Of a DNA stretch of 64,000 nucleotides, positions 25,644 through 36,017 are shown piece after piece (the stretch's first letter is position 1; each line of letters starts with the position of its first letter). The translations under genes and the position numbers were made by a program. The stretch is from Vombatus ursinus (Eukaryota > Chordata > Mammalia > Diprotodontia > Vombatidae), in NCBI RefSeq assembly GCF_900497805.2, contig NW_020954599.1, forward strand, positions 43,525,259 to 43,589,258. The letters are read 5' to 3'. The notes beneath the pieces were generated by a model that was given only the letters and a program-made list of their open reading frames with translations, searched no databases and was not told the DNA's origin.

Positions 25644-26076
25644 TTTCTTTCTTTTTTCATTCTTTTTTTATCTTTCTTTTTTTTTCCCTTTTTTATTATT
25701 AATTTATTTTGATTTATCAATAATCATTTCCATATGCTTTTGAATTTAAAATTTTTCTCCCCCTTCCTTCCCACCACCCTCCCCAAGACAGCACATAATC
25801 TGATATAGGCAGTACATTTACATTCATATTAAACATATTTTCACATTAGTGATGTTGTAAGTAGAAATTAAAACCAATAGGAGGAACCATCAGAAAGAGG
25901 AAACAAAACTCAACAGAGGAGAAAAAAATTAGCAATTCAGCTTCCATAGTTCTTTCTTTGGATGTGGATAGCATTTTCCATCACAAGGCCTCTGGAGATG
26001 TCTTAGATCCTTGTATTGCCAGTAAGGGTTAAGTTTATCAATATTCGTCATCACATTCTGCTCACTTCACTCAGCA

Positions 26077-29000
26077 TCAGACCATACAAGTCTTTCCAGG
26101 TTTTTCTGAAGACTGTTCATCATTTCTTATAGCACAATAGCATTCCATCACATTCATATACCACAACTTGCTCAGCCATTCCCCAAATGATGGGCATCCT
26201 CTCAATTTCCAATTCTTTGCCACCACAAAAAGAGCTGCTATGAATAATTTTGTACATGTGGGTCCTTTTCCCGTTTGTGTGTTCTCTTTTGGATATAGCC
26301 CTAGAAGTGCTATTGCTGGGTCAAAGGGTATGCAAGTTTTTATAGCCCTTTGGGCATAGTTCCAAATTGCTCTCCAGAATGGTTGGATCATTTCACAATG
26401 CCACTAACAATGCTTTAGTGTTCCAATTTTCCCACATATTCTCCAACATTTATCATTTTCCTGTTTTATCATGTTGGCCAATCTGACAGGTGTGATGTGA
26501 TATCTCAGAGTTGTTTGGATTTGCATTTTTCTAATCAATAGTAATTTAGAGCATTTTTTTCATATGACTATAGATGGCTTTAATTTCTTCATCTGAGAAC
26601 TGTCTGTTCATATCCTTTGACCATTTACCAATTGGGGAATGGCTTGCATTCTTATAAATTTGACTTAATTCTCTATATATTTTAGAAATGAGGCCCTTAT
26701 CAGAGAGACTGGTTGTAAAAATTCTTTCCCAATTTTCTACCTTCCTTCTGATCTTAGTTGCATTGGCTTTGTTTGTGCAAAAACTTTTCAATTTAATGTA
26801 ATCAAAATTATCCATTTTGTATATTGTAATGTTCTCTATCTCCTGTTTGGTCATGAATTCTTCTGTTCTCCATAGATCTGACAGGTAAACTATTCCTTGC
26901 TCTCCCAGTTTGCTTATAGTATCAGCCTTTATTTAAATCATGAATCCATTTTGACTTTATTTTGGTATATGGTGTGAGATTTTGGTCTACGCCTAGTTTC
27001 TGCTACACTCTTTTCCAGTTTTCCCAGCAGTTTTTTTTCAAAGAGTGGGTTCTTATCCCAGAAGCTGGGATCTTTGGGTTTGTCAAATAACAGATTACTA
27101 CAGTCATTGACTACTGTGTCTTGCATATTTAACCTATTCCATTGATCTACCATTCTATTTCTTAGCCAGTAACAAGAAGTTTTGATGATTGCTGCTTTAT
27201 AATACAATTTAAGATCTGGAATGGCTAGTCCACCTTCCCCTGCATTTCTTTTCATCAGTTCTCCTGATATTCTGGACCTTTTGATCTTCCAGATGAATGT
27301 TGTTATTATTTATTCTAACTCTATAAAATAGTTTTTTGGTAGTTTGATTGGTATGGCACTGAATAAGTAAATTAGCTTAGGAAGAATTGTCACTTTTATT
27401 ATATTAGCTTGGACTAACCATTAGCAACTGATGTTTTTCCGGTTATTTAGATCTGATTTTATTTGCATGAAAAGTGTTTTGTAATTGAGTTCATAGAGTT
27501 CCTGGGTTTGTTTTGGGAGGTAGACTCCTAAATATTTTATAATGTCTACAGTAAGTTTAAATGAAATTTCTCTTTCTATCTCTTGCTGTTGGGTTTTGTT
27601 AGTAATATATAGAAATGCAAATGATTTATGTGGGTTTATTTTATAGCCTGAAACTTTGCTAAAGTTGTTTATTATTTCAAGTAGTTTTTTTACTTGATTC
27701 TCTGGGATTCTCTAAGTATAACACCATGTCATCTGCAAAGAGTGATAGTTTTGTTTCTTCTTTGCCTATTCTAATGCCTTCAATGTCTTTTTCTTCTCTT
27801 ATTGCTAAAGTTAACATTTCCAGTACAATATTGAATAACAGTGGTGATAATGGACATCCTTGTTTCACCACGGATCTTATTGGAAATGATTCTAGCTTGT
27901 CTCCATTACATATTATGCTTGCTGAAGGTTTTAGATAGATGCTATTTATTATTTTAAGGAATACTCCATTTATACCTGTGTCCTCTAGTGTTTTTAATAG
28001 GAATGAGTGTTGTATTTTGTCAAAAGCTTTTTCTGCATCTATTGAGATGATCATATGATTTCTGCTAGTTTTGGTGTTGATATGATGAATTATGCTGATA
28101 GTTTTCCTTATATTGAACAAGCCCTGCTTTCCTGGTATAAATCTTACCTGCTCATAATGTATTATTCTTGTGATAAGTTGCTGTAATCCATTTGCTAATA
28201 TTTTGTTTAAATTTTTTGCATCTATATTCATTAGAGAAATTGGTCTATAATTTTCTTTCTCTGTTTTGACTCTTCCTGGTTTAGGTATCAGCACGATATT
28301 TATATCATAAAAAGAATTTGGTAAGATTCCTTCTTCACCTATTTTACCAAATAGTCTATATAGTATTGGAATTAATTGTTCTTTAAATGTTTGGGAGAAT
28401 TCGCATGTAAATCCATCTGGCCCTGGAGATTTTTTTCTATGGAGTTCATCAATGGCTTGTTCAATTTCTTTTTCTGAGATGGGGTTATTTAAGTATTTTA
28501 CTTCCTCTTCTGTTAATCTGGGCAATTTATATTTTTGTAAATATGTATCCATTTCACTAAGATTGTTAAATTTGTTGGCACATAGTTGCGCAAAATAATT
28601 CTTAATTGTTGTTTCAATTTACTCTTCCTTGGTGGTAGTTTCACCCTTTTCATTCTTGATACTAGTAATTTGATTTTCTTCTTTCTTTTTTTTAATTAGA
28701 TTAACCAAAGGTTTATCTATTTTATTGTTTTTTTTTCATAAAACCAGATCTTAGTTTTATTTATTAGTTCAATAGTTTTCTTAATTTCAATTTTATTAAT
28801 TTTTCCTTTGGTTTTCAATATTTCTAATTTGGTGTTTGAGGATTTTTAATTTGTTCTTTTTCTAGTTTTTTTAGTTGTATGCCCAATTCATTGATCTCCT
28901 CTTTTTCTATTTTATGTATGTAAGCATTTAGAGGTGTAAAACTTCCCCTAAGAACTGCTTTTGCTGCATCCCATAAGTTTTGGTATGTTGTCTCATTATT

Positions 29001-29836
29001 GTCATTCTCTTGAATGAAATTATTGATTGTTTCTATGATTTGTTGTTTGACCCAATCATTTTTTAGGATTAGATTATTTAGTTTCCAATTATTTTTTAGT
29101 CAATCTTTCTGTGGCCCTTTATTACATATAATTTTTATTACATCGTGATCTCAAAAGGATGCATTTACTATTTCTGCCTTTCTTCATTGGATTGTGAGGT
29201 TTTTATGCCCTAGTCCATGGTCAATTTTTGTGTGTGTGCCATGTACCACTGAGAAAAAAGTAGATTCCTTTCTATCCCCATTCAGTTTTCTCCACAGGTC
29301 TATCATACCTAACTTTTCTAATGTTCTATTCACCTCCTTAACTTCTTTCTTGTTTATTTTGTGGTTAGATTTATTTAGCTCAGAGAGGGGGAGGTTGAGG
29401 TCCCCCACTAGTATAGTTTTGCTGTCTATTTCTTCCTGTAACCCCCTGAACATCTCCTCTAAGAATTTGGATGCTATACCACTTGGTGGATATATGTTTA
29501 GTAATGATATTACTTCATTGTCCATGGTGCCTTTTAACAGGATGTAGTTTCTTTCCTTATTTCTTTTGATAAGATCTATTTTTGCTTTTGCTTTGTTGAG
29601 ATCAGGATTGCTACCCCTGTTTTTTTTTTTTTTACTTCAACTGAAGCATAATATATTTCACTCCAGCCTTTTACCTTTACCCTGTGTGTGTCACTCTTTT
29701 TCAAATGTGTTTCCTGTAAACAACATACTGTAGGATTGTGGTTTTTAACCCACTCTGCTATATGTTTCCATTTTATGAGAGAGTTCATCCCATTCACATT
29801 CACAGTTATGATTACTATCTGTGTCTTTTTCTCCAT
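26077..29836 (-). pseudogene. L1 ORF2 (endonuclease-reverse transcriptase), broken
   Basis: ORF2p nicks target DNA and copies L1 RNA by target-primed reverse transcription. The start is MEKKTQIVIITVNVNG at 29836; the endonuclease continues with CCLQETHL, then (29184-29525) ILVGDLNLPLSELNKSNHK with the GD-N motif and THTKIDHGLGHK. The RT domain is 27677-28552: [61 protein letters not shown] and the catalytic FADD (Asp-Asp codons at 27728-27733). The C-terminal pieces are at 26938-27255, 26546-26854 and 26077-26391 (WRAIWNYAQRAIK, YPKENTQTGKGP). At least five frame changes or stops divide it. The catalytic aspartates survive, unlike in the copies at 44075 and 51839. Confidence 0.9.
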
Positions 29837-30445
29837 CCTTTTCCCCCCTTGTTTATGCTTTTCTTTCTCCTTTCTCTTCCCCCCCACTAGTGTTTTGCTT
29901 TTGACTATTGCCTCCTTCAGTCCCACCTCCCTTCTATTATCCCTTTCCCTTTTCTTCCCCTTTACCCTTACTGCTTCTTCCCTCCCTTCTATCCCCCCTC
30001 CCTTTTTTTCCCCTTTTCCCTCCTACTGCCTATAGTGCAAGTTAGATTTCTATACCTAACTGATTATGTTCTTCCCTTCTTGAGCCAAATCTGATGAGAG
30101 TAAGGTTCAAACACTGCTCATCCCCCTCCCTTCTTTACCTCTGCTCTAATAGGTTTTTGTGTCTTTTCCTGTAATGTAATTTACCCTTGTCTGTCTCCTC
30201 CTTTCTCAGTACATTTTCTTACTTCAGACTAATCCACTTACTTGGATCCATTTAACCCACCTGATCAATTTTTTTTCTCATTACATCAAAATCAACTTAT
30301 ACCCACCCCCTCTATGTATACTCCTTTAACATGGTATAATAACAATACAGTTCTCAAGAGTTGCAAGTGTCATCTTCCCTTGTAGGGATGTAAACATTTT
30401 GCCCTTATTAACAACATCTTGTATCTTTCTGTCCCATTTACCTTT

Positions 30446-31423
30446 TTATATATCTCCTGAATCTTGTACTGGAAGATCAAATTTTTTGTTGAGCTCTGGC
30501 CTTTTTATCAGGAAGGTTTGGAAGTCCCTTATTTTGCTGAATATCCATCTCCTTCCCTGAAAAATCATGCTCATTTTTGCTGGGTAGTTAATCCTTGGTT
30601 GCATTCCAAGCTCCTTTGCCTTACGGAATATCATGTTCCATGCCCTACCGTCTTTTAATGTAGAGGCTGCAAGGTCCTGTGTAATCTTGACTGTGGTTCC
30701 ATGGTATTTAAATTGTTTATTTCTGGCTGCTTGCAGTAATTTCTCTTTAATCTGGTAATTTTGGAATGTAGCTGTTATATTCCTTGGTGGTTTCAATTTG
30801 GGATCTCTTTCAGGTGGACAGCAGTGGATTCTTTCCATAGTTCTTTTACCTTCAGGTTCTAGAACTTCAGGGAAGTTTTTCTTTATGATTTCCTGAAGGA
30901 TATTATCCAGGCTCTTTTTTTCATCATGATTTTCAGGTAGGCCTATGATTTTTAAAGTGTCTCTCCTGGATCGATTTTCCAGGTGAGTTGTTTTACCCAT
31001 GAGGTATTTTATGTTTTCATCTATTTTTTCATTTTTTTGTTTCTGTTTGACTGATTCTTGCTCTCATGGAGTCATTAGTTGCCATTTGTTCAATTCTAAT
31101 TTTTAACATATTCTTTTCTTCTGTTAGATTTTGTACTTTCTTGTCCAATTGGTCAATTGTATTTTTAAGGGATTTGTTTTCTTCAGTGTACTTTTTTCCA
31201 GTTGGCCAATTGTACTTTTTAAGGACTCCTTTACCTCTCTCATTTGACTTTTAAAATCCTTCTTGAGCTCTTCTAATAAGATTTTTTGGGCTTCAGAACA
31301 GTTCATATTCCTTATTGATGTTGCAGATGTGGGTTTGATGACAATATTGTCCTCTTCAGAATTTCTGTCTTGATCTTCACTCTTCTCATTATATGAATCT
31401 ATTGTATGTTTATTTTTACTCAT
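30446..31423 (-). pseudogene. L1 ORF1 (RNA-binding chaperone), broken
   Basis: ORF1p coats L1 RNA as a coiled-coil trimer. The start MSKNKHTIDSYNEKSEDQD is at 31423. The N-terminal part and coiled coil (LLEELKKDFKSQMREVKESL) run to about 31124, then the frame changes. The RRM/C-terminal part is 31000-30446: HLENRSRRDTLKIIGLPENH, ILQEIIKKNFPEVLEPEGKR, ERDPKLKPPRNITATFQNYQ, LLQAARNKQFKYHG, ending LPVQDSGDI. Total span is about 326 codons, close to the usual L1 ORF1 length. At the codon where four other copies carry a stop, this copy reads IHCCPPERDP. Confidence 0.9.
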
Positions 31424-32389
31424 GGTGTTTCTTTATTTCCTGGCCTTTAAAGAGATTAAGCTCTCCTGCTGGGGAGCAGAGGGCACTGACCCAAGCTTCT
31501 TGTGTTGGGAGCCTAGGTCTTCGTCACTGATTTTGTGCGCTGGGGCCTCTTATGTTGGCAGTTGGAGACTGTTGAGTTTTGGCAGCTTACCTGGTGTTGG
31601 GCTGGAATCAGCAAGCCTGGAACTTTCAGGCAAATCTAGGTAGCCTGCTTTTCCTTTCCTTTAGCTTTGTTCAACTTCTTTTAGATGGATGCTGCTGAGT
31701 GTTTATCTGCTCGGGGCCCCTTGCAGTGCTGCCTCCCTTAGTTCTGTTTAGGCACTGGGAAACTCCTTTGCTCTAGAATGCTGAGGCACCTGGTGGTTTT
31801 CTGAGCTGGTTTCTGCTGGTTCCCCCACCCTCACCAAGGCACTCAGAGGTACACCTGTTGGTGTTTGCCTGCTTGACCACCTGGGCTTCAGGTTCTCTTC
31901 CTGGTTGGCAGTTGTAGGCCGTAGAATTCTGACAGCTTACCTGGTGTTGGGCTGGAATCAACAAGGCTGAAACTTTTGGGCAACTCTAGGTTGCTTTCTT
32001 CAGCTCCTTTCAGATGAATGCTGCAGGGTGTTTATCTGCCTAGGGCCCTTTGTAGTGCTGCTTCCCTTATTTTTGCTGTGGCACTGGGAGACCCATTTGC
32101 TGTAGAATGCCAAGGCACTAAAATCTCCTCCTGGTGTGCTAAAGTTGGTCTTTCTACTAGCTGGCTGGGTGACTCCTGGTTATGTACTGCTCCTTTTCCC
32201 TAAGGATAAGAGGGGCCTTTGCTGTTAATCCCTCTAGCTACCTGGGCTACTGCACTGCTGCATCCTGTCTTTCCTCGGGTTCAGCTGTTCTAGGGTTTTT
32301 TCTGGGGTGATATTTTCTGGGTTTTCAGAGGTTGATAGGGGACAGTGAGAGTGACTACATTTTTACTCTGCCATCTTGGCTCCCAGAAG

Positions 32390-32945
32390 CCTTCTCACAT
32401 TTTCAATTTTATATTAATTATGCACATATCATCCTCTGCTCAAAAAAATAAAAACTAGCCTACTGGCTATCCCTATCATTTCATTTCATCCATTAGTACC
32501 CTTGTACAAGTGATCCCTCATGGATCTGACACACTCTTCCCTTTCTTCCTCCCCTTATAACTTCTATCAAAATACAGTTCAAGTGCCACTTTCTATATGA
32601 GACTTTGCCTGCTTTTCTCAGTGATGTTTTTTTATTTTAATTCATCTTGTATTGCATTATGTGTATATACATATATATTTATATATTACAAATATATATT
32701 ATGTATTATGATTATTTACAACATATAATTTCAATAAAACATACGATATAGTATAATAAATTATTGCTTAATATAATATATTAAAATTATATACATATAT
32801 ATGTTCATGTTACATGTATCCCAGCAAAAGGTAATAAACCCTTAGAGGGTAGTGGATGTTTAATTTTCCTTTGTAACCCCAACACCTGTCATAGTGCATT
32901 GTACATATACATTGCATAGGATTATAATAAATACATGCTGATAAA
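32390..32945 (+). mobile_element. L2-like LINE, right part
   Basis: Continues the element cut at 25643: CATATCATCCTCTGCTC, CTATCCCTATCATTTCATTT, AAATACAGTTCAAGTGCCAC, then an AT-rich microsatellite-like expansion (32650-32810), then ACCCTTAGAGGGTAGTGGA and AATAAATACATGCTGATAAA, the L2 3' terminus. The first 15 bases are the right TSD copy. Confidence 0.75.
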
Positions 32946-33155
32946 TGTGTTTTTCTTACATTTTGATCATTGCATTTCACTATAATTTGTTGTTTTATTT
33001 AAATCTAAAACATTAAATTTAACATTAAACATTCAATTTAGTTAAATTTAATTTGTAAATTTAAAATATTTCAAATATTATTCTGAGAAGGGTTCCTTAG
33101 GCTTCATCAAGTTACCAAAGAGACCCAAGACACAAGAAGGTCAAGAACTCAGTCT
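32946..33155 (+). mobile_element. Old hAT-like MITE (copy 1)
   Basis: ATTATTCTGAGAAGGGTTCC, AGGCTTCATCAAGTTACCAA, ACCCAAGACACAAGAAGGTC shares its order with 40925-41110. The consensus I remember ends in a CAGGGGTTCTTAACC-type inverted terminus, which suggests a hAT-type DNA element. Family name uncertain. Confidence 0.45.
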
Positions 33156-33784
33156 CTAGATTATTCAGTCATCTTCTGTTGCTGAAGTCTGTGCATTCAT
33201 CTTACAAAAAGCAAAAATAAGGAAAAAGTCAAAAGACACACAATTTCAAAAATAGCTTATCTTTCAAGTTATTAAAAGCATCTACCAAAAAAGAATTAAT
33301 GCTCATGGCCAAAAAGTTCTCCAAGATTATATTAGTTTTAGCATAAATTCACAGGTTCATTCTTTTGAAAAAGTTAGTGAGCTCTATTTTCTCTCATCAG
33401 ATACTGACTGTACTATCTCTGGGCAGCTATGGTTGAAGGCAAATCCATTACCACTGTTGTGGGGGGTGGGAGCCTCAAATCACATCCCCTGTGTGCTAGT
33501 GAATCAGTCATATCTTTTTCTTTAACAAATTGTGTTATTTTAATGAAATACAATTCATGATCCAAGTGCCAATGGAATATAAAAACAAAGGCTAGAAGAG
33601 GGATAGTTCTGACACTTGTGTCCAATGGTGAAAGGAAAATTTTGTGGTGAGTAGGGAGGGTGAAATCATACCATAAAAGGAATATGTTTCATTCAAATCC
33701 AGAAATGTCTGTGTGAAAATAGATACCATTACTGATACACATATTCATTGGTGGAGAACAGAGAAGCTACCTCTTCTTAATAGC
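33156..33784. other. Gene-free stretch, no recognisable element
   Basis: Only short frames are present, and I see no repeat family or RNA gene. Confidence 0.5.
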
Positions 33785-33972
33785 AAGAGTCACACTTTTT
33801 TGGTGTCAGAACCCCCTTACATTCTTAAAATTTGAGTATCCAAAGTGCTTTTGTTATGTAAGGTGTATCTATCAATATTTTCATTGATTATATCCATAAA
33901 TATATACTATATTAAAAGTGAAAACATCTTAATGTTATTATGCAAATAGTTTTGACCTCATAAGACCCCATA
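33785..33972 (+). mobile_element. Old Charlie/hAT-like fragment
   Basis: GTGTCAGAACCCCCTTACAT, CAAAGTGCTTTTGTTATGTA, GTGTATCTATCAATATTTTC and TTTTGACCTCATAAGACCCC follow a mammalian DNA-transposon-derived repeat as I remember it. Low precision on family. Confidence 0.4.
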
Positions 33973-34105
33973 AAATGTGTCATCTCCTCCATTAGACTGT
34001 GATATCCTTGATGGCAAAGACTCTCTTTTGCCTCTTTTTGTATCCCTAGCACTTAGAACAATGCCTGGCATTACAACTGGCACTTAACAAATGTCGATAG
34101 ATTGT
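33973..34105 (+). mobile_element. L2 LINE 3' end
   Basis: CTCCTCCATTAGACTGTGAT, CTTGATGGCAAAGACTCTCT, ATCCCTAGCACTTAGAACAA and GGCACTTAACAAATG form the canonical L2 terminus. Confidence 0.8.
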
Positions 34106-34174
34106 AAGGATCTCAGACCTCTCCCCACCCCAACACTTGGCATCTTTGAACCATATTTTGTTCATATTGAATGT

Positions 34175-36017
34175 CAAAATCAAAAGAAGGACCTGGACAA
34201 TATCTTTCCAGAAATTACCAAAGAAAATAGCCCTGATGTCCTGGAACCAGAAGGCAAAATAGGCATTGAAAGAATCCACTGATCACATCAGAAAAGTTAC
34301 CCAAAAATGAAAACACCAAGGAATATTGTAGCCAAATTTCAGAATTTTCAGGCTCAGGAGAAAATACTGCAAGCAGCTGGAAAGAAACAATTCAAATATC
34401 AAGGAGTACAGTAAAGATTACACAGGATATACTAGCTTCTACATTAAAGGATCATGGGGCTTGGAATAGGATATTCTGGAAGGCAAAGAAGCTTTGATTA
34501 TAATCAAGAATCCAGTACCCAGCAAAATTGAGCATATTCCAGGTCTGGGATTGGATTCTTGATTATAATCAAAGCTTCTTTGCCTTCCAGAATATCCTAT
34601 TCCAAGCCACTGAAAACCTGTCTGTGCCCTGAAGAAGTTTAGTCTATTTTAATTTCCCCCCCACCTGTTGCCAAGTTGTGCATGTCTAGCATAATCTTTC
34701 AGGGGAAAAGATAGACATTCAATAAAATAGGGGATTTTTAAAGTCTTCTGATGAAAAATCCAGAGCTGAACAGCAAATTAGATCTTCAAATGCAAGACTC
34801 AAGAGAAGCATAAAAAGATAAACAGGAAAGGAAAAAAAAATACATTTTATGCAATAAGATGTAAGCTGTTTTCCCTAGAAGGGAAGATGATACTTGTAAT
34901 TCTTGAGAACAGTATCTCTATTAGGACAATTAGAAGAAGCATAACTAGACACAGGGTAAGACTTTAAGTTGACTTCAATGTGACAATATAAAAAATAATT
35001 AAGAGGTTAAAAAAGGAAGAAGAAAAAGGAGAGGAAAGGGAGAGACAGAATAAGGTAAATTCATCACATGAAGAGCACAGAAGACCTATTACAATAGAGG
35101 GAAAGAAGGAAGGGAGTGAGTTTTGTTTGAACATTACTCTCCTCTGATTTAACTCAAAGAGGGAATAATGTATACACTCAAGTGGACAGAGAAAGTTATC
35201 TTACCTTATAAGGATGAAGTTGGGAAAGGGAGAAAGAAAAGGGAAAGGGGTGGCTGACAGAATAAAAAAATACGTGTAATAAAGGGCCATGGAAAGATAG
35301 GATAAAAACTAATTGGAAACTAAATTATCTAATCCTGAAGAATGAGTGGATCAAACAATAAATCAGAGAAAAAATCAATAATTCCATCAAAGAGAATGAC
35401 AATAATGAGACCACACACCAAAACATATGAGATACAGCCAAAGCAGTTCTTCGGGGAAATTTTATATCTGTCAATGCTTCCATGAATAAAATAGAGAAAT
35501 ATGTGATCAATGAATTGGCCATGCATTACAAAAGCTATGGGAAAAAAAAACAATAAAAAATGCCCAAATTAATTACCAAATTAGAAATTCTGGTAATTAA
35601 AGGAGAGATTAATTAAATTGAAAGTAAGAAAGTTATTGAACTAATAAATAAAACCAAGAACTAGTTTTGTGAAAAAAAACAATAAAATAGATAAACCTTT
35701 GGTAAATTTGATAAAAATAAGAAAGAAGAAAACAAAGTTATCAGTATCAAAATTGAAAAGGGTGAATTCACCACTGATGAAGAGGAAATTAAAACAATAA
35801 TTAGAAGCTATTTTGTTCAACTGTATGCCAATGAATCTGGCAATCCAAGTGAAAAGGATGAATATTTATGAAAATATAAATTGTCCAGATTAACAGAAGA
35901 GGAAATAAAATACTTAACCCTATTTTAGAAAAAGAAATTTAATAAGCCATCAGAGAACTCCCTAAGAACAAACCTCCAGGGCCAGATGGATTTACAAGTG
36001 AATTCTACCAAACATTT
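34175..36017 (+). mobile_element. Host L1 X, segment 1 (5'-truncated; ORF1 to RT start)
   Basis: Begins in ORF1 (KKDLDNIFPEITKENSPDVL), with a TGA at the I-H-stop position (34279-34281). A foldback insertion lies at 34538-34690. The spacer (34860-35280) joins directly to the ORF2 region between endonuclease and RT (AATTGGAAACTAAATTATCT, near 35309), so most of the endonuclease is missing. It ends in the RT region (CCAGGGCCAGATGGATTTAC ... AATTCTACCAAACAT), where a minus-strand insertion interrupts it. It continues at 43376. Confidence 0.85.
34458..34608. repeat. Perfect 57-bp inverted repeat with 37-base loop
   Basis: The left arm 34458-34514 and right arm 34552-34608 are exact reverse complements by my reading. 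The left arm is normal L1 ORF1 sequence. The right arm belongs to a block of about 155 bases with no counterpart in other L1 copies (they pass from GAGCATA straight to ATCTTTCAGG-like sequence). This looks like a templated foldback insertion. Confidence 0.93.

Larger units (their letters stand above)
25644..32389 (-). mobile_element. Near full-length L1 LINE
   Basis: The only copy in the window retaining all L1 parts, about 6.75 kb. Read on the minus strand: 5'UTR 32389-31424 beginning GCTTCTGGGAGCCAAGATGG, ORF1 31423-30446, a long purine-rich spacer 30445-29837, ORF2 29836 to about 26077, then the 3'UTR and an imperfect A tail (T-rich at 25644-25700). It is bracketed by a 15-bp TSD within an L2-like LINE. 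Both ORFs are interrupted, so it is no longer autonomous, but it is less decayed than its neighbours and is the best local reference for the other L1 fragments. Confidence 0.95.

Noticed and set aside
27677-28552. 291-codon frame as a host gene
   Set aside because: It is the reverse transcriptase part of L1 ORF2, bounded by frame breaks.
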